A DNA stretch of 64,000 bases from assembly GCF_007280415.1 (NCBI RefSeq), contig NZ_VKKU01000002.1, forward strand, positions 62,001 to 126,000. Direction: 5' to 3'. Under the pieces are notes generated by a model. It was not told the DNA's origin. It did no database searches and saw nothing but the letters and a program-made list of their open reading frames with translations. Numbering within the stretch: position 1 is the stretch's first letter; each line of letters begins with the position of its first letter. The stretch is from Sphingorhabdus contaminans (lineage in GTDB: Bacteria > Pseudomonadota > Alphaproteobacteria > Sphingomonadales > Sphingomonadaceae). The translations under genes were made by a program, and so were the position numbers. Below are positions 42,484 to 51,231 of the stretch, one piece after another.

Positions 42484-43779
42484 ATGTCGACATCCATGTC
42501 GTTGCTGAAACAGCGACGGTTCCTGCCGCTATTCGTGACCCAATTGCTGGGCGCATTTAACGACAATCTTTTCAAAAACGCGATGGTTCTGTTCGTCGTC
42601 TATGGCGTCTACAATAATGAACAGGCCGAAGCCTTGTTCAGCGCGGTCGCAACCGCCGTGTTCATCATCCCCTTTTTCCTGATGTCCGCGCTCGCGGGGC
42701 AACTGGCCGATACGCGGGACAAGGCGAAGATAATCCGGATCGTGAAATTCTGCGAAATCCTGATCATGATTGTCGGCGGCATCGGGCTTGTCATGGCCTG
42801 GCTGGGCTTTGCGGTCAGCCTGATTGCCATTCCGCTGATGATGCTCGCCCTGTTTGCTATGGGCATCCATTCGACCTTTTTCGGGCCGATCAAATATGCG
42901 ATTCTGCCGCAGCATCTGAAAGAAGATGAGGTCCTGGGCGGCACGGGTCTGGTCGAGGCCGGAACCTATATCGCGATTTTGCTCGGCACGATTTTGGCAG
43001 GCATTATCGATGTGGAATGGGCGGCGCTGGGCGTCGTTGTCACCGCCATCATCGGCTATCTGACCGGCCGGCAGGTTCCCCCTGCCCCGCCCGAGCATGA
43101 AGAAACCGGCGTGGACTGGCACATTTTGCGCTCCTCCATCAACCTCGTCAAAAGCACGATGCACATCCGCAAGCTCTATCTGGCGATCGCATCGATCAGC
43201 TTTTTCTGGACCATTGGCGCCGTTCTGTTCATCCAGTTTCCGCCGCTTGCCAAAAATGTGCTGGGCGCGGACAAGGAAGTTGCCAGCCTCTTCCTTGCGA
43301 TCTTTTCCATCGGCATTGCCATCGGCTCGGTCGCGATCAACCGCATGTTAAAAGGACAGGTATCGGCGCGTTATGCACCCGCCTGTGTCCTTGTCATGGC
43401 CCTGTTTGTCGTCGCCTTCTTCCTTGTCTGCAAGAATTGGCACGTCATTGGCGAGGGCGAATTATACAATATTGCAGGCTTTGTGGCCCATCCCGATGCC
43501 ATCGCGCTGCTCTTCACATTGTTGGGAATTGCCATATCGGGCGGCATGTTCGTGGTGCCGCTTTACGCCTTTTTGACGACCACCGTGCCCAAGGACCAGA
43601 CGGCGCGCACGGTTGCGGCCAATAATATCGTCAATTCAGGGGCGATGGTGATCGGCTCGCTGATCGCCTTGGGGTTGAGCGCAGCAGGCGTCAGCATTGT
43701 AAACCAGCTTCTGCTGGGGGCCGCCATGTGCCTGATATCCGCCTGGCTGGCGCAGCAACTGCACAAGGCATGTGATTAA
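42484..43779 (+). CDS. MFS transporter, lysophospholipid-transporter (LplT)-like
   Basis: A 431-residue major-facilitator protein with about 12 membrane helices. LLGAFNDNLFKNAMVLF near the start and HSTFFGPIKYAILPQHL are signature blocks of the LplT group, which flips lysophospholipids for reacylation and is often fused or adjacent to acyltransferase Aas. Here no acyltransferase domain follows. It is divergent from pgsA across a 124-bp region, a fitting phospholipid neighbour. Confidence 0.85.
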   Translation: MSTSMSLLKQRRFLPLFVTQLLGAFNDNLFKNAMVLFVVYGVYNNEQAEALFSAVATAVFIIPFFLMSALAGQLADTRDKAKIIRIVKFCEILIMIVGGIGLVMAWLGFAVSLIAIPLMMLALFAMGIHSTFFGPIKYAILPQHLKEDEVLGGTGLVEAGTYIAILLGTILAGIIDVEWAALGVVVTAIIGYLTGRQVPPAPPEHEETGVDWHILRSSINLVKSTMHIRKLYLAIASISFFWTIGAVLFIQFPPLAKNVLGADKEVASLFLAIFSIGIAIGSVAINRMLKGQVSARYAPACVLVMALFVVAFFLVCKNWHVIGEGELYNIAGFVAHPDAIALLFTLLGIAISGGMFVVPLYAFLTTTVPKDQTARTVAANNIVNSGAMVIGSLIALGLSAAGVSIVNQLLLGAAMCLISAWLAQQLHKACD

Positions 43780-43801
43780 AAGACAGGAATTTTTCGGTTT
43801 C

Positions 43802-43947
43802 CCGTCACCCTGAACTTGTTTCAGGGTCCATTTTTCAGCCCTTCCGGAAGGCTAAGGGTCTGGCGCCATAGGAGGGATCGGCTGCGCTTTAGCTGGCGCA
43901 AAGGGGGCTGCTGCGCGATAGACCCTGAAACAAGTTCAGGGTGACGG
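43802..43947. repeat. Dispersed inverted-repeat element, copy 1
   Basis: Two 27-bp arms, 43802-43828 and 43921-43947, are exact reverse complements (core CACCCTGAACTTGTTTCAGG, itself nearly palindromic). A second copy with the same arms lies at 51941-52087. The inner sequence differs between copies. Placed between genes, this looks like a dispersed intergenic palindromic repeat. The whole 43780-43992 gap holds nothing else evident. Confidence 0.8.
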
Positions 43948-43992
43948 TATTATCAAGTCGATTGTGCCGTGAAGCAGGCACCCCTTACCAAT

Positions 43993-44184
43993 TCAGAAGA
44001 TGAAGCTGCTGATCGCCACAAAGAATGCGCTGAAGCTCAGCATGAACAGATGCGTATCTTCCTTGCGCCACCAGCGCGAAGGCTGCTGCATGGCGAGCGT
44101 GTTATCAAGGACGGGCGGCGGCAGCATCCGGCGGAAGGGATGGCGGGCGGCTTCGTTGCGACAGACGAGTTTTCTTTTCAACAT
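43993..44184 (-). CDS. Small protein with C-terminal membrane segment
   Basis: A 63-residue protein: a basic N-terminal half (KRKLVCRNEAARHPFRRM) and a hydrophobic end HLFMLSFSAFFVAISSFIF that would span or dip into the membrane. There is no clear ribosome-binding site. The tail pattern is like small conserved sphingomonad membrane proteins, which is why I keep it; the function is unknown. Confidence 0.45.
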   Translation of the reverse strand: MLKRKLVCRNEAARHPFRRMLPPPVLDNTLAMQQPSRWWRKEDTHLFMLSFSAFFVAISSFIF

Positions 44185-44495
44185 GGTCAGACGTTAACGT
44201 TTTGTTAGGGATAATGGCCATGCGCAAAAATGGTTAACTCCGGTGCCTCGGGCGACTGTCCCGAACTGTTACAATTCTTCATTTCCCGTTAACCAAGCAC
44301 AGCCGCGAAAAACAGCATATTAGGTCTGCCGTCCCCGCTTCAGGGTTAGGAAATGCCCGTTTCAGCGGGGGGTAAAAGATGCTTCAAAAAAGATTTCAAA
44401 TTGCTGTGGCAACCCTTCTATAGAGGGGTCGGGCAAGACCCTTACGGATGCGGCAGCGCAACCATGACGGGTCGTTTCCGGGGGAGGAATTTACG
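44185..44495. other. 311-bp intergenic region without a recognised gene
   Basis: An AT-richer stretch with several GTTAAC/TTAACC words and a short start-to-stop frame of 14 codons at about 44380 (MLQKRFQIAVATLL) behind a GGGGG stretch. GGGTC/GACCC pairs near 44425-44442 can fold a small hairpin. It may contain the promoter and leader of the downstream SDR; no RNA gene is recognised. Confidence 0.4.
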
Positions 44496-45218
44496 ATGCA
44501 TATTCAGGGGAAAACCGCGCTTGTAACAGGCGGAACGGACGGGATCGGGCTTGAGATTGCGCGGCTTCTGCAGCGCAAGGGGGCGACCGTCATCGTCTGC
44601 AGCCGGCGGGAGGAATTGCTTGCCTCTGCCCGGAATGAGGGCTTTGAGGCGATCCAGGCCGATCTGTCACATGCGCAGGGATGTCTGGATCTGGTCAAGG
44701 CGCTTGACGGCCGACCACTCGACATTCTGGTGAATAACGCAGGGATGAGCGGGAATTTCGGGCCGGGCGAACCCCTTGATCTCGCCCTGACCGACCGCGC
44801 CTTTTTCCTCAATCTGAACGCGCCGATCCATTTGATCGGCCATTTGTTGCCCGGTCTGTTGGCCCGGCCAGAGGCGACCATTGTCAACGTGACCTCGGGC
44901 CTTGCCATTGCACCGCGGGCCGGCGGCCCCGTCTATTGCGCGAGCAAGGCGGGCCTGCGCAGCTTTACGCAGGCGCTGCGGCACAATTTGCGGGATTCCA
45001 ATGTCCATGTGATCGAGGCATTGCCGCCCGTGGTCGACACCGCGATGACGCGCGGGCGGCTTGGCGGAAACAAAATGTCCGCACCCGATTGCGCGGCCCA
45101 GATTGTTGATGCCATCGAAAGCAACAGCGCGGAAGCCAATGTTGGCATGGTGAAGCTGCTGAAGCTGGTCTATTCGATTTCGCCGGCGCTGGCGCGCAGG
45201 ATAATGATCAAATTTTAA
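44496..45218 (+). CDS. Short-chain dehydrogenase/reductase, DltE-like
   Basis: A 240-residue SDR. The cofactor motif is TGGTDGIGLEIARLLQRKG, followed by NNAGMSGNFG, the catalytic Ser in NVTSGLAIAP and Tyr/Lys in VYCASKAGLRSF. PPVVDTAMTRGR near the C-terminus is typical of the DltE-like oxidoreductase group. ATG 44496 has a strong GGGGAGGA upstream. The substrate is unknown. It converges with sdaA three bases apart. Confidence 0.85.
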   Translation: MHIQGKTALVTGGTDGIGLEIARLLQRKGATVIVCSRREELLASARNEGFEAIQADLSHAQGCLDLVKALDGRPLDILVNNAGMSGNFGPGEPLDLALTDRAFFLNLNAPIHLIGHLLPGLLARPEATIVNVTSGLAIAPRAGGPVYCASKAGLRSFTQALRHNLRDSNVHVIEALPPVVDTAMTRGRLGGNKMSAPDCAAQIVDAIESNSAEANVGMVKLLKLVYSISPALARRIMIKF

Positions 45219-45221
45219 AGA

Positions 45222-46577
45222 TCAGCATTCGACAACATTGACGGCGAGGCCGCCAAGGCTGGTTTCCTTATATTTGGAACGCATATCCTCGCCGGTCTGG
45301 CGCATGGTTTCGATTACGGCGTCCAGACTGACAATATGCGCGCCGTCCCCCTGCAGCGCCAGATAGGCGGCGTTGATCGCCTTGATCGCGCCCATGGTGT
45401 TGCGTTCGATGCAGGGGATTTGCACCAGCCCGCCAATGGGATCGCAGGTCAGGCCAAGATTATGTTCCATACCGATTTCGGCGGCATTTTCGACCTGCGC
45501 ATTGGTTCCGCCCAATGCCGCCGCCAGCCCCGCCGCCGCCATGGAGCAGGCAACGCCCACTTCGCCCTGACAACCCATTTCCGCCGCCGAGATTGACGCG
45601 TTCGTCTTGTAGAGAAAGCCGATCGCGGTCGCCGTCGTCAGCAAAAGGCGGCTGCCCTCTGGCGTGGGGTTGGCGGTGAAAACCTCATAATATTTGAGCA
45701 CCGCCGGAATGACGCCCGCCGCACCATTGGTAGGTGCGGTCACGACACGGCCACCGGCGGCATTTTCCTCGTTCACGGCAAGCGCCCACAGGCTGACCCA
45801 TTCGAACACCGTCGACGGATCGCTGCGCGGGCCGCGGGCGAGCAAGCGTTCGTGCAGGCATTTCGCCCGCCTCTTCACATTCAGCCCGCCCGGCAGGACG
45901 CCGTCATTGGCCATGCCCCGCGCCACGCAGTCCAGCATCGCGGTGCGCACGGCGTCGATGAAGGCATGGGTTTCATGGCGATCGCGCCAGGCCGCCTCAT
46001 TGGCTTCGACAATGGCGCCGAAATTCAGGCCCGTCGCCTCCCCCAGCGCCAGCAACTCTTCGCCCGAGGCAAAGGGATAGGTCAGGGTAAAATTCGCCCG
46101 CACCGCTTCGGCCCCCTCGCGCGATATTGCGCCGCCGCCGATCGAGAAATAGGTTTCGGTATATTCCGACCCGTCGCCATAGGTCGCAGTAAACCGCATT
46201 GCATTGGCGTGACCCGGCAGAAACTCCCCCTTGCGGAACAGCAGGTGGTGCGTTTCGACAAAGGGGATATCCACACGGCCCGCCAGCCGGAGCCGGTCGT
46301 TCTGGCGAATATCGGCGACAAGGCCCGCAATCGCGTCGGGGCATACGCCTTCGGGGCTGTGCCCGGCCAGCCCCAGCAGAATCGCCGTATCGGTCGCATG
46401 GCCATGCCCTGTCAGCGCCAGCGATCCATAAAGCGCGCAGACCACCTGCCCCACATCGGGCCGCTCCAGCGCACGTTCCGCAAAATCCCGCGCCGCGCGC
46501 ATCGGCCCTACGGTATGCGAACTCGATGGCCCGATACCGATGGTGAACAAATCCGTGATGCTGAAATTTTGGGTCAT
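45222..46577 (-). CDS. sdaA: L-serine ammonia-lyase (4Fe-4S)
   Basis: A 451-residue single-chain L-serine dehydratase that converts serine to pyruvate and ammonia with a 4Fe-4S cluster. The N-terminal beta-domain starts [21 protein letters not shown]; the cluster cysteines lie in [16 protein letters not shown] and in [30 protein letters not shown] is also typical. The C-terminal Cys (VVEC) is the tail that can plug the active site in this family. Confidence 0.95.
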   Translation of the reverse strand: MTQNFSITDLFTIGIGPSSSHTVGPMRAARDFAERALERPDVGQVVCALYGSLALTGHGHATDTAILLGLAGHSPEGVCPDAIAGLVADIRQNDRLRLAGRVDIPFVETHHLLFRKGEFLPGHANAMRFTATYGDGSEYTETYFSIGGGAISREGAEAVRANFTLTYPFASGEELLALGEATGLNFGAIVEANEAAWRDRHETHAFIDAVRTAMLDCVARGMANDGVLPGGLNVKRRAKCLHERLLARGPRSDPSTVFEWVSLWALAVNEENAAGGRVVTAPTNGAAGVIPAVLKYYEVFTANPTPEGSRLLLTTATAIGFLYKTNASISAAEMGCQGEVGVACSMAAAGLAAALGGTNAQVENAAEIGMEHNLGLTCDPIGGLVQIPCIERNTMGAIKAINAAYLALQGDGAHIVSLDAVIETMRQTGEDMRSKYKETSLGGLAVNVVEC

Positions 46578-46692
46578 CTGACGCTACGGCATGTAGAGCA
46601 GATGGTTGCAATTGCAATTATAAATGGTGCCCCCCGGACGGACGCAGTCCGGCCATCGACGAAAGCGGGGCAGTATCTGAACGGAGAGAAGA

Positions 46693-46777
46693 TGGTGCCC
46701 CAGGCCCGACTCGAACGGGCACTCCTTTCGGAACAGGATTTTGAGTCCAGCGCGTCTACCAATTCCACCACTGGGGC
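46693..46777 (-). tRNA. tRNA-Leu (anticodon CAA)
   Basis: On the minus strand an 85-base tRNA runs from GCCCCAG (46777) to CTGGGGC-A-CCA (46693), with the 3' CCA encoded. The acceptor stem pairs over seven bases, the T arm is GCCCG-TTCGAGT-CGGGC and the long variable arm is typical of class II leucine tRNA. The loop CTCAAAA gives anticodon CAA, reading UUG. One T-T mismatch appears in the anticodon stem. Confidence 0.93.
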
Positions 46778-46850
46778 ACAGCTTGTCGGGGCGGACCCTT
46801 CAAAGCGGAGGCCCCTCTAACCGAGCCTCCGTCCGGATGCAAGTGCATCC

Positions 46851-48272
46851 TTATTTCTTTAATTCCTTGGCCAGGGTCTTGTGCGTCGCCTTGCCATAAG
46901 GCGCCTTGAAGCCGCCAATGCCCGCGACATCAACGCCCGTCTGGCGATAGACGGCGCGCATATGGCTGAAGGTTTTGAAGCCGTCCTGCCCATGGTAATT
47001 GCCCATGCCCGACGGCCCGATACCGCCAAAGGGCAGGTCTTCCATCGCATTGTGGAAGACCACATCATTCACCGTCACACCGCCGGAAATGGTGCGTGAC
47101 AGGACGCGCTCTTCCTCTGCCTTGTCGCTGCCGAAATAATAAAGGCCGAGCGGCCGGTCATGGGCGTTCACATAATCAATGGCCTCGTCCATCGACGAAT
47201 AGGTCATCACCGGCAGGATCGGGCCGAAGATTTCCTCCTGCATCACCTTCATTTCGTCGGTCACGTTGCGAACAATGGTCAGCGGCATCTTGTTGCCATT
47301 GGACGATGCAAAATCTTCCCCGGCAGGGTTCACCTCGATCAGTTCCGCGCCTTTGTCCCGCGCATCGGCAAGATAGCCCTGCAACCGCTCATAATTGCGG
47401 CCATTCACGACCGAGGTGTAATCGTCATTGTGCAGCAGCTTGGGATATTGTGCCGCCACACCCGCTTTCACCGCATCGATCACATCGGTTTCCTGATCCG
47501 AAGGCACGAGCAGATAATCGGGCGCAAGGCAGATTTGCCCTGCGTTCATCATCTTGCCCAGCGCGATGCGTTCGCCCGCCTTTTTCTTGTCGGCGCTGCG
47601 GCCAACGATGGTCGGTGACTTGCCGCCAAGCTCCAGCGTCACCGGCACCAGATTGTCCGCCGCCGCGCGCATGATATGCCGGCCGACGCCCGTCGCGCCG
47701 GTGAAGATCATATGGTCGAACGCCAGTTTGGAAAAGGCCATGCCGACTTCGGCATCGCCGGTGAAGACGGCCATTTCCTCTTCGGCGAAATATTTGGGCA
47801 CGATTTCCTCAAACAGGGCCGATACCCGCTCGGTATATTCGGATGGCTTGATCATTGCGCGGTTGCCCGCGGCAAGGATGCCGGCCATCGGCACCATCAC
47901 CATGCCCACGGGGAAGTTCCACGGGGCAACGACACCGACCACGCCCTTGGGCTGATAGATCACCTCCGCCTTCGCACCCAGCAGGCCGAGCGGAAAGGTC
48001 GGCTTGCGCTTTTCACCCCTGGCCCAGCTTTCAAAATGCTTCTTCGCATGCTTCATCGCGCTGACCGAAGGCATGATGTCGGTCATCAGCGTCTGTTCAC
48101 GGCTGCGGTGGCCAAAATCGGCGGAGACGGCCTTTGCGAAATCCTCCGCATGGTCGATCAGCAACGCAATCGCCCGGTCAATACGGTCGCGGCGCACCGA
48201 CAGCGGCTCGGGCAACGCCGCGGTGAAGCTCGCACGCTGCTTTTCCAATATGGCCTGCATGGACTTGGTCAT
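46851..48272 (-). CDS. calB: Coniferyl-aldehyde dehydrogenase-type aldehyde dehydrogenase
   Basis: A 473-residue aldehyde dehydrogenase. VAPWNFPVGMVMVPMAGILAAGN is the cofactor region, the general base is in TLELGGKSP and the nucleophile is Cys in NAGQICLAPDY. Overall it resembles coniferyl-aldehyde dehydrogenases (fatty-aldehyde-like branch), which oxidise aromatic or long-chain aldehydes to acids. ATG 48272 is used, with GAGGAG six bases upstream; the preceding GTG at 48275 is also possible. It lies downstream of nothing obvious and has its own leader. Confidence 0.88.
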   Translation of the reverse strand: MTKSMQAILEKQRASFTAALPEPLSVRRDRIDRAIALLIDHAEDFAKAVSADFGHRSREQTLMTDIMPSVSAMKHAKKHFESWARGEKRKPTFPLGLLGAKAEVIYQPKGVVGVVAPWNFPVGMVMVPMAGILAAGNRAMIKPSEYTERVSALFEEIVPKYFAEEEMAVFTGDAEVGMAFSKLAFDHMIFTGATGVGRHIMRAAADNLVPVTLELGGKSPTIVGRSADKKKAGERIALGKMMNAGQICLAPDYLLVPSDQETDVIDAVKAGVAAQYPKLLHNDDYTSVVNGRNYERLQGYLADARDKGAELIEVNPAGEDFASSNGNKMPLTIVRNVTDEMKVMQEEIFGPILPVMTYSSMDEAIDYVNAHDRPLGLYYFGSDKAEEERVLSRTISGGVTVNDVVFHNAMEDLPFGGIGPSGMGNYHGQDGFKTFSHMRAVYRQTGVDVAGIGGFKAPYGKATHKTLAKELKK

Positions 48273-48347
48273 CACTCTCTCCTCGATCAGGTTCCGCTGT
48301 TAATCGATTGATTAACGGCAAGGCAGGAGAATGCAACGGATTAGAAC

Positions 48348-48989
48348 CTATTTTGGCGCGAGCAATCCGACCCGTCCGGCGGCCACAACACTGGAGAGTA
48401 AATAGCCGCCCGAAAACAGGGCAATAATCGCGGTCGGCGTCGGAGCCGGGGCAAGCCCGGTCATCGCAAGACAGCCCCATGGGACAAGTACAAGCCACAA
48501 ACCGCAAAAGCAGATATAGCTGGCATCAAGAGACAGCTTCATCATCATCTCGTCGTAAAGATGATGGTCGCGGATCCAGATGGCGGCAGCAAACACCAGA
48601 GAAAGCAACATCGCCCCTGCCCCCATCCAGGCCGGTATCATGTTGCCTTCACCGGCCACAACCAGAATGATCTGCGCGGCACCGAATGTCAGAAGCGTAA
48701 GGCTGGAGCTCAGCAATAATCGCCGCTGTTCGCGCAAGTCTTCCTCATCGCTGACGTTCAGCATCTTCGCACCCATTTTCGGTACGAGGCTGCCCGCCAG
48801 TACGATCAGGCCGGTCATCACATAAATAAAGCCTATCGCCGCCAATATCAGCCGGTCCGTACCCAAAGTGTTGAGCGCGAGAACATGGTTGAGCGCGATC
48901 ATGCCGGTTCCACCTGCAATCCCGCCGCCAATCATCTGCAGCATAAACTTTTTAGCTTTGCCTGGCTCAGCCATCATTTCTCCAGTCAT
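48348..48989 (-). CDS. Six-helix membrane protein paired with an XRE regulator
   Basis: A 213-residue integral membrane protein with about six hydrophobic helices and a cytoplasmic loop MLNVSDEEDLREQRRLLL between helices 2 and 3. I recognise no named domain. ATG 48989 overlaps the stop of the XRE regulator (ATGA), so the two are coupled. Small XRE/membrane-protein pairs of this shape are known in many bacteria and usually autoregulated; the function is unknown. Confidence 0.8.
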   Translation of the reverse strand: MTGEMMAEPGKAKKFMLQMIGGGIAGGTGMIALNHVLALNTLGTDRLILAAIGFIYVMTGLIVLAGSLVPKMGAKMLNVSDEEDLREQRRLLLSSSLTLLTFGAAQIILVVAGEGNMIPAWMGAGAMLLSLVFAAAIWIRDHHLYDEMMMKLSLDASYICFCGLWLVLVPWGCLAMTGLAPAPTPTAIIALFSGGYLLSSVVAAGRVGLLAPK

Positions 48990-49201
48990 TCTGCGTCCTC
49001 CTGCGGTTGCCAATGGTCAATGAAAATGTCGCTTACGGGCATCCCGAACAGTTTCGACATGCGCAGCGCGAGCGGAAGGCTGGGGTCATATTTGTCGGTT
49101 TCGACCGCGTTGATCGTCTGCCGCGAAACACCCAGTTTGCGCGCCAGCTCACCCTGACTCCAGCCCTTGGCCTCACGAATTTCCCGTAATCGACTTTCCA
49201 A
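48986..49201 (-). CDS. Small XRE-family DNA-binding regulator
   Basis: A 71-residue helix-turn-helix protein, almost only the HTH (RLREIREAKGWSQGELARKLGVSRQTINAVETDKYDPSLPLALRMS, seen from residue 5 on). The start is taken as TTG 49201 with AGGAAGG upstream; an ATG at 49312 would add 37 residues translated from the operator palindromes and is unlikely. It probably represses its own operon through the two palindromes just upstream. Confidence 0.85.
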   Translation of the reverse strand: MESRLREIREAKGWSQGELARKLGVSRQTINAVETDKYDPSLPLALRMSKLFGMPVSDIFIDHWQPQEDAE

Positions 49202-49214
49202 TTCACCAGCCCTT

Positions 49215-49269
49215 CCTGTAAAGAGCTCTTTACAGGACATGAGCCGGCCTGTCAAGAGCTCTTTACAGG
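49215..49269. promoter_or_regulatory. Two palindromic operators of the XRE regulator
   Basis: A perfect 22-bp palindrome at 49215-49236 (core TGTAAAGAGCTCTTTACA) and a near-perfect copy at 49248-49269 (one changed base in the left arm). Centres are 33 bp apart, about three helical turns, so two dimers would bind the same face. They lie between the XRE gene and the divergent thiolase gene. Confidence 0.8.
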
Positions 49270-49354
49270 GCCCTTTTGCACCAAGGCGCATTGCAAGCAG
49301 GGGGCGTAGCATTTATGAAAGCGCCAGCTTCTCTCTCCAAAAAAGGATTCTGCC

Positions 49355-50539
49355 ATGTCCACCGATCCCGTCGTCATCCTGTCTTATGCCCGCACGCCCA
49401 TGGGCGGTATGCAGGGCGTGCTTGCCGATGTGGCCGCGACCGATCTGGGTGCGACCGCGGTCAAGGCTGCTGTGGAGCGTGCCGGTGTCGACGGCGCGGA
49501 TATTGAGCGTATCTATATGGGCTGTGTCCTGCCCGCCGGACTGGGCCAGGCGCCCGCACGCCAGGCGGCGCTGAAGGCCGGTCTTCCCAAGTCGGTTCAG
49601 GCCACCACCGTCAACAAGGTGTGCGGATCAGGTATGCAGACCGTCATCATGGGCAGCGAAGCCCTCGCCGCAGGATCGGTCGACTATGTTATCGCCGGCG
49701 GCATGGAAAGCATGACCAACGCCCCCTATCTGCTGAAAAAGCACCGCAGCGGCGCGCGCATCGGCCATGACACCGCCTATGACCATATGTTTCTGGATGG
49801 CCTTGAAGATGCCTATGAAGCCGGCCGCGCCATGGGCACCTTCGCGCAGGACACCGCCAACGAATATCAACTGACGCGTGAGGCGCAGGACAGTTACGCG
49901 ATTGAATCGCTCCGCCGGTCGCAGGCGGCAATCGCCGATGGCGCGTTCAAGGACGAAATCGTCGCGGTTACCGTTGCCACCCGTAAGGGCGATGTTGTGG
50001 TCGATACCGACGAGCAGCCCGGCAAGGGCATGCCCGACAAGATCCCGGGCCTGCGTCCCGCCTTTGCCAAGGACGGCACCATCACCGCTGCGACTAGCTC
50101 GTCCATCTCCGACGGTGCCGCCGCCCTCGTCCTGACACGCCAGTCCGTGGCTGAGGCAAAGGGGCAGACCCCTGTCGCCCGCATCGTTGCCCATGCCGCC
50201 CATGCACAGGAACCGGCCGCCTTCACCACGGCCCCTGTTGGCGCGATCACCAAATGCCTTGAAAAGGCCGGATGGACGGTCACCGATGTTGACCTGTTCG
50301 AAGTCAACGAAGCGTTCGCCTGCGTCGCGATGTTCGCGATGCACGACCTTGGCATTCCGCATGACAAGATCAACGTCCATGGCGGCGCAACCGCACTGGG
50401 CCATCCGATCGGTGCATCGGGCGCACGCATCATCACGACGCTGATCGCCGCGCTGAAGCGGCATGGCAAGAAGCGCGGCGTCGCATCGCTCTGCATCGGC
50501 GGTGGCGAAGGTACGGCTCTGGCCGTCGAACTGATCTGA
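49355..50539 (+). CDS. Acetyl-CoA acetyltransferase (thiolase)
   Basis: A 394-residue thiolase. The acyl-accepting Cys90 is in VNKVCGSGMQ; EVNEAFA, GGATALGHPIGASGARI and CIGGGEGTA carry the remaining active-site residues. The biosynthetic acetoacetyl-CoA type (PhaA/AtoB-like) is likely from length and motif detail. AAGGA precedes the ATG. It is divergent from the XRE operon and could also fall under its operators. Confidence 0.94.
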   Translation: MSTDPVVILSYARTPMGGMQGVLADVAATDLGATAVKAAVERAGVDGADIERIYMGCVLPAGLGQAPARQAALKAGLPKSVQATTVNKVCGSGMQTVIMGSEALAAGSVDYVIAGGMESMTNAPYLLKKHRSGARIGHDTAYDHMFLDGLEDAYEAGRAMGTFAQDTANEYQLTREAQDSYAIESLRRSQAAIADGAFKDEIVAVTVATRKGDVVVDTDEQPGKGMPDKIPGLRPAFAKDGTITAATSSSISDGAAALVLTRQSVAEAKGQTPVARIVAHAAHAQEPAAFTTAPVGAITKCLEKAGWTVTDVDLFEVNEAFACVAMFAMHDLGIPHDKINVHGGATALGHPIGASGARIITTLIAALKRHGKKRGVASLCIGGGEGTALAVELI

Positions 50540-50569
50540 TACAATTTGCGACACTAATATCCTGATTCT

Positions 50570-50593
50570 GAACGGCTTGTTTTCGAGCCGTTC
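50570..50593 (+). terminator. Hairpin after the thiolase gene
   Basis: GAACGGCT (50570-50577) pairs with AGCCGTTC (50586-50593) around an eight-base T-rich loop. The 3' side has no T-run, so termination strength is uncertain. Confidence 0.45.
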
Positions 50594-50600
50594 AAACGCT

Positions 50601-50656
50601 GTCTCCTAAAAAGGGAACAACAGACGCCGAAAGGGGTTTGTTGTTTTCAAGGAGAC
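50601..50656 (+). promoter_or_regulatory. Leader hairpin sequestering the RcnB-like ribosome-binding site
   Basis: GTCTCCT (50601-50607) pairs exactly with AGGAGAC (50650-50656), which contains the Shine-Dalgarno sequence; an inner stem AACAACA (50616-50622) with TGTTGTT (50639-50645) extends it. Translation of the downstream gene would need this fold to open. Confidence 0.6.
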
Positions 50657-50661
50657 AGACA

Positions 50662-51135
50662 ATGAAGAATAAGATCTTGATATCGCTCGCAGCTGTCGCC
50701 GCCACCCTCTCCCCCATGGCGGCGCAGGCCCAGACGCGCGAACTGCAACGTGACCGGCAGGACATTCGCGAAGAAAAGCGTGAACTGGAACAGGCCAAGC
50801 GTTACGGTGACCGCGGCGACATCCGTGAGGAACGCCGCGAATATCGCGACGCGAAGCGGGAATATCGCGAAGACTGGCGCGACTATCGCCAGAAGAATCG
50901 CGATGTCTTTCGCGGAAGCCGGTTCAATGCACCATTTCGTTACCGCGCCTTTAGCGACGGCGTCAGCATAGGGTCATCCTATTACGCGCCGCGTTACCGG
51001 GTCAGTAACTACCAGAATTATCGACTGCCGCGCCCCGGCCGTTACCAGACCTATGTGCGCCATTATAATGACGTGCTGCTGGTAAATGTCCGCACGGGAC
51101 GCGTCGTTCGCGCCTATCGCGGTTTTTACTGGTAA
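50662..51135 (+). CDS. RcnB-like periplasmic protein
   Basis: A 157-residue secreted protein. The signal peptide is ISLAAVAATLSPMAAQAQ; then comes a long Arg/Glu/Asp-rich helical stretch (RDRQDIREEKRELEQAKR, REERREYRDAKREYREDW) and a C-terminal domain with YRLPRPGRYQTYVRHYNDVLLV that resembles RcnB, a periplasmic protein linked to nickel and cobalt homeostasis in E. coli. No metal-efflux gene is adjacent, so the role may be different. A hairpin hides its ribosome-binding site AAGGAGA. Confidence 0.78.
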   Translation: MKNKILISLAAVAATLSPMAAQAQTRELQRDRQDIREEKRELEQAKRYGDRGDIREERREYRDAKREYREDWRDYRQKNRDVFRGSRFNAPFRYRAFSDGVSIGSSYYAPRYRVSNYQNYRLPRPGRYQTYVRHYNDVLLVNVRTGRVVRAYRGFYW

Positions 51136-51231
51136 CATTTCATCCTCCCGGGATGTTGCCGGTAAAGCTGGGCCGTCGGAGCAATCCGGCGGCCCTTTGC
51201 TTTTGGGGCAAGGCGCGCTACCCAAGGTGCC

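Noticed and set aside
46632-46650. CCGGAC/GTCCGG hairpin downstream of tRNA-Leu as intrinsic terminator
   Set aside because: There is no T-run on the tRNA strand; it may aid processing but cannot be called.
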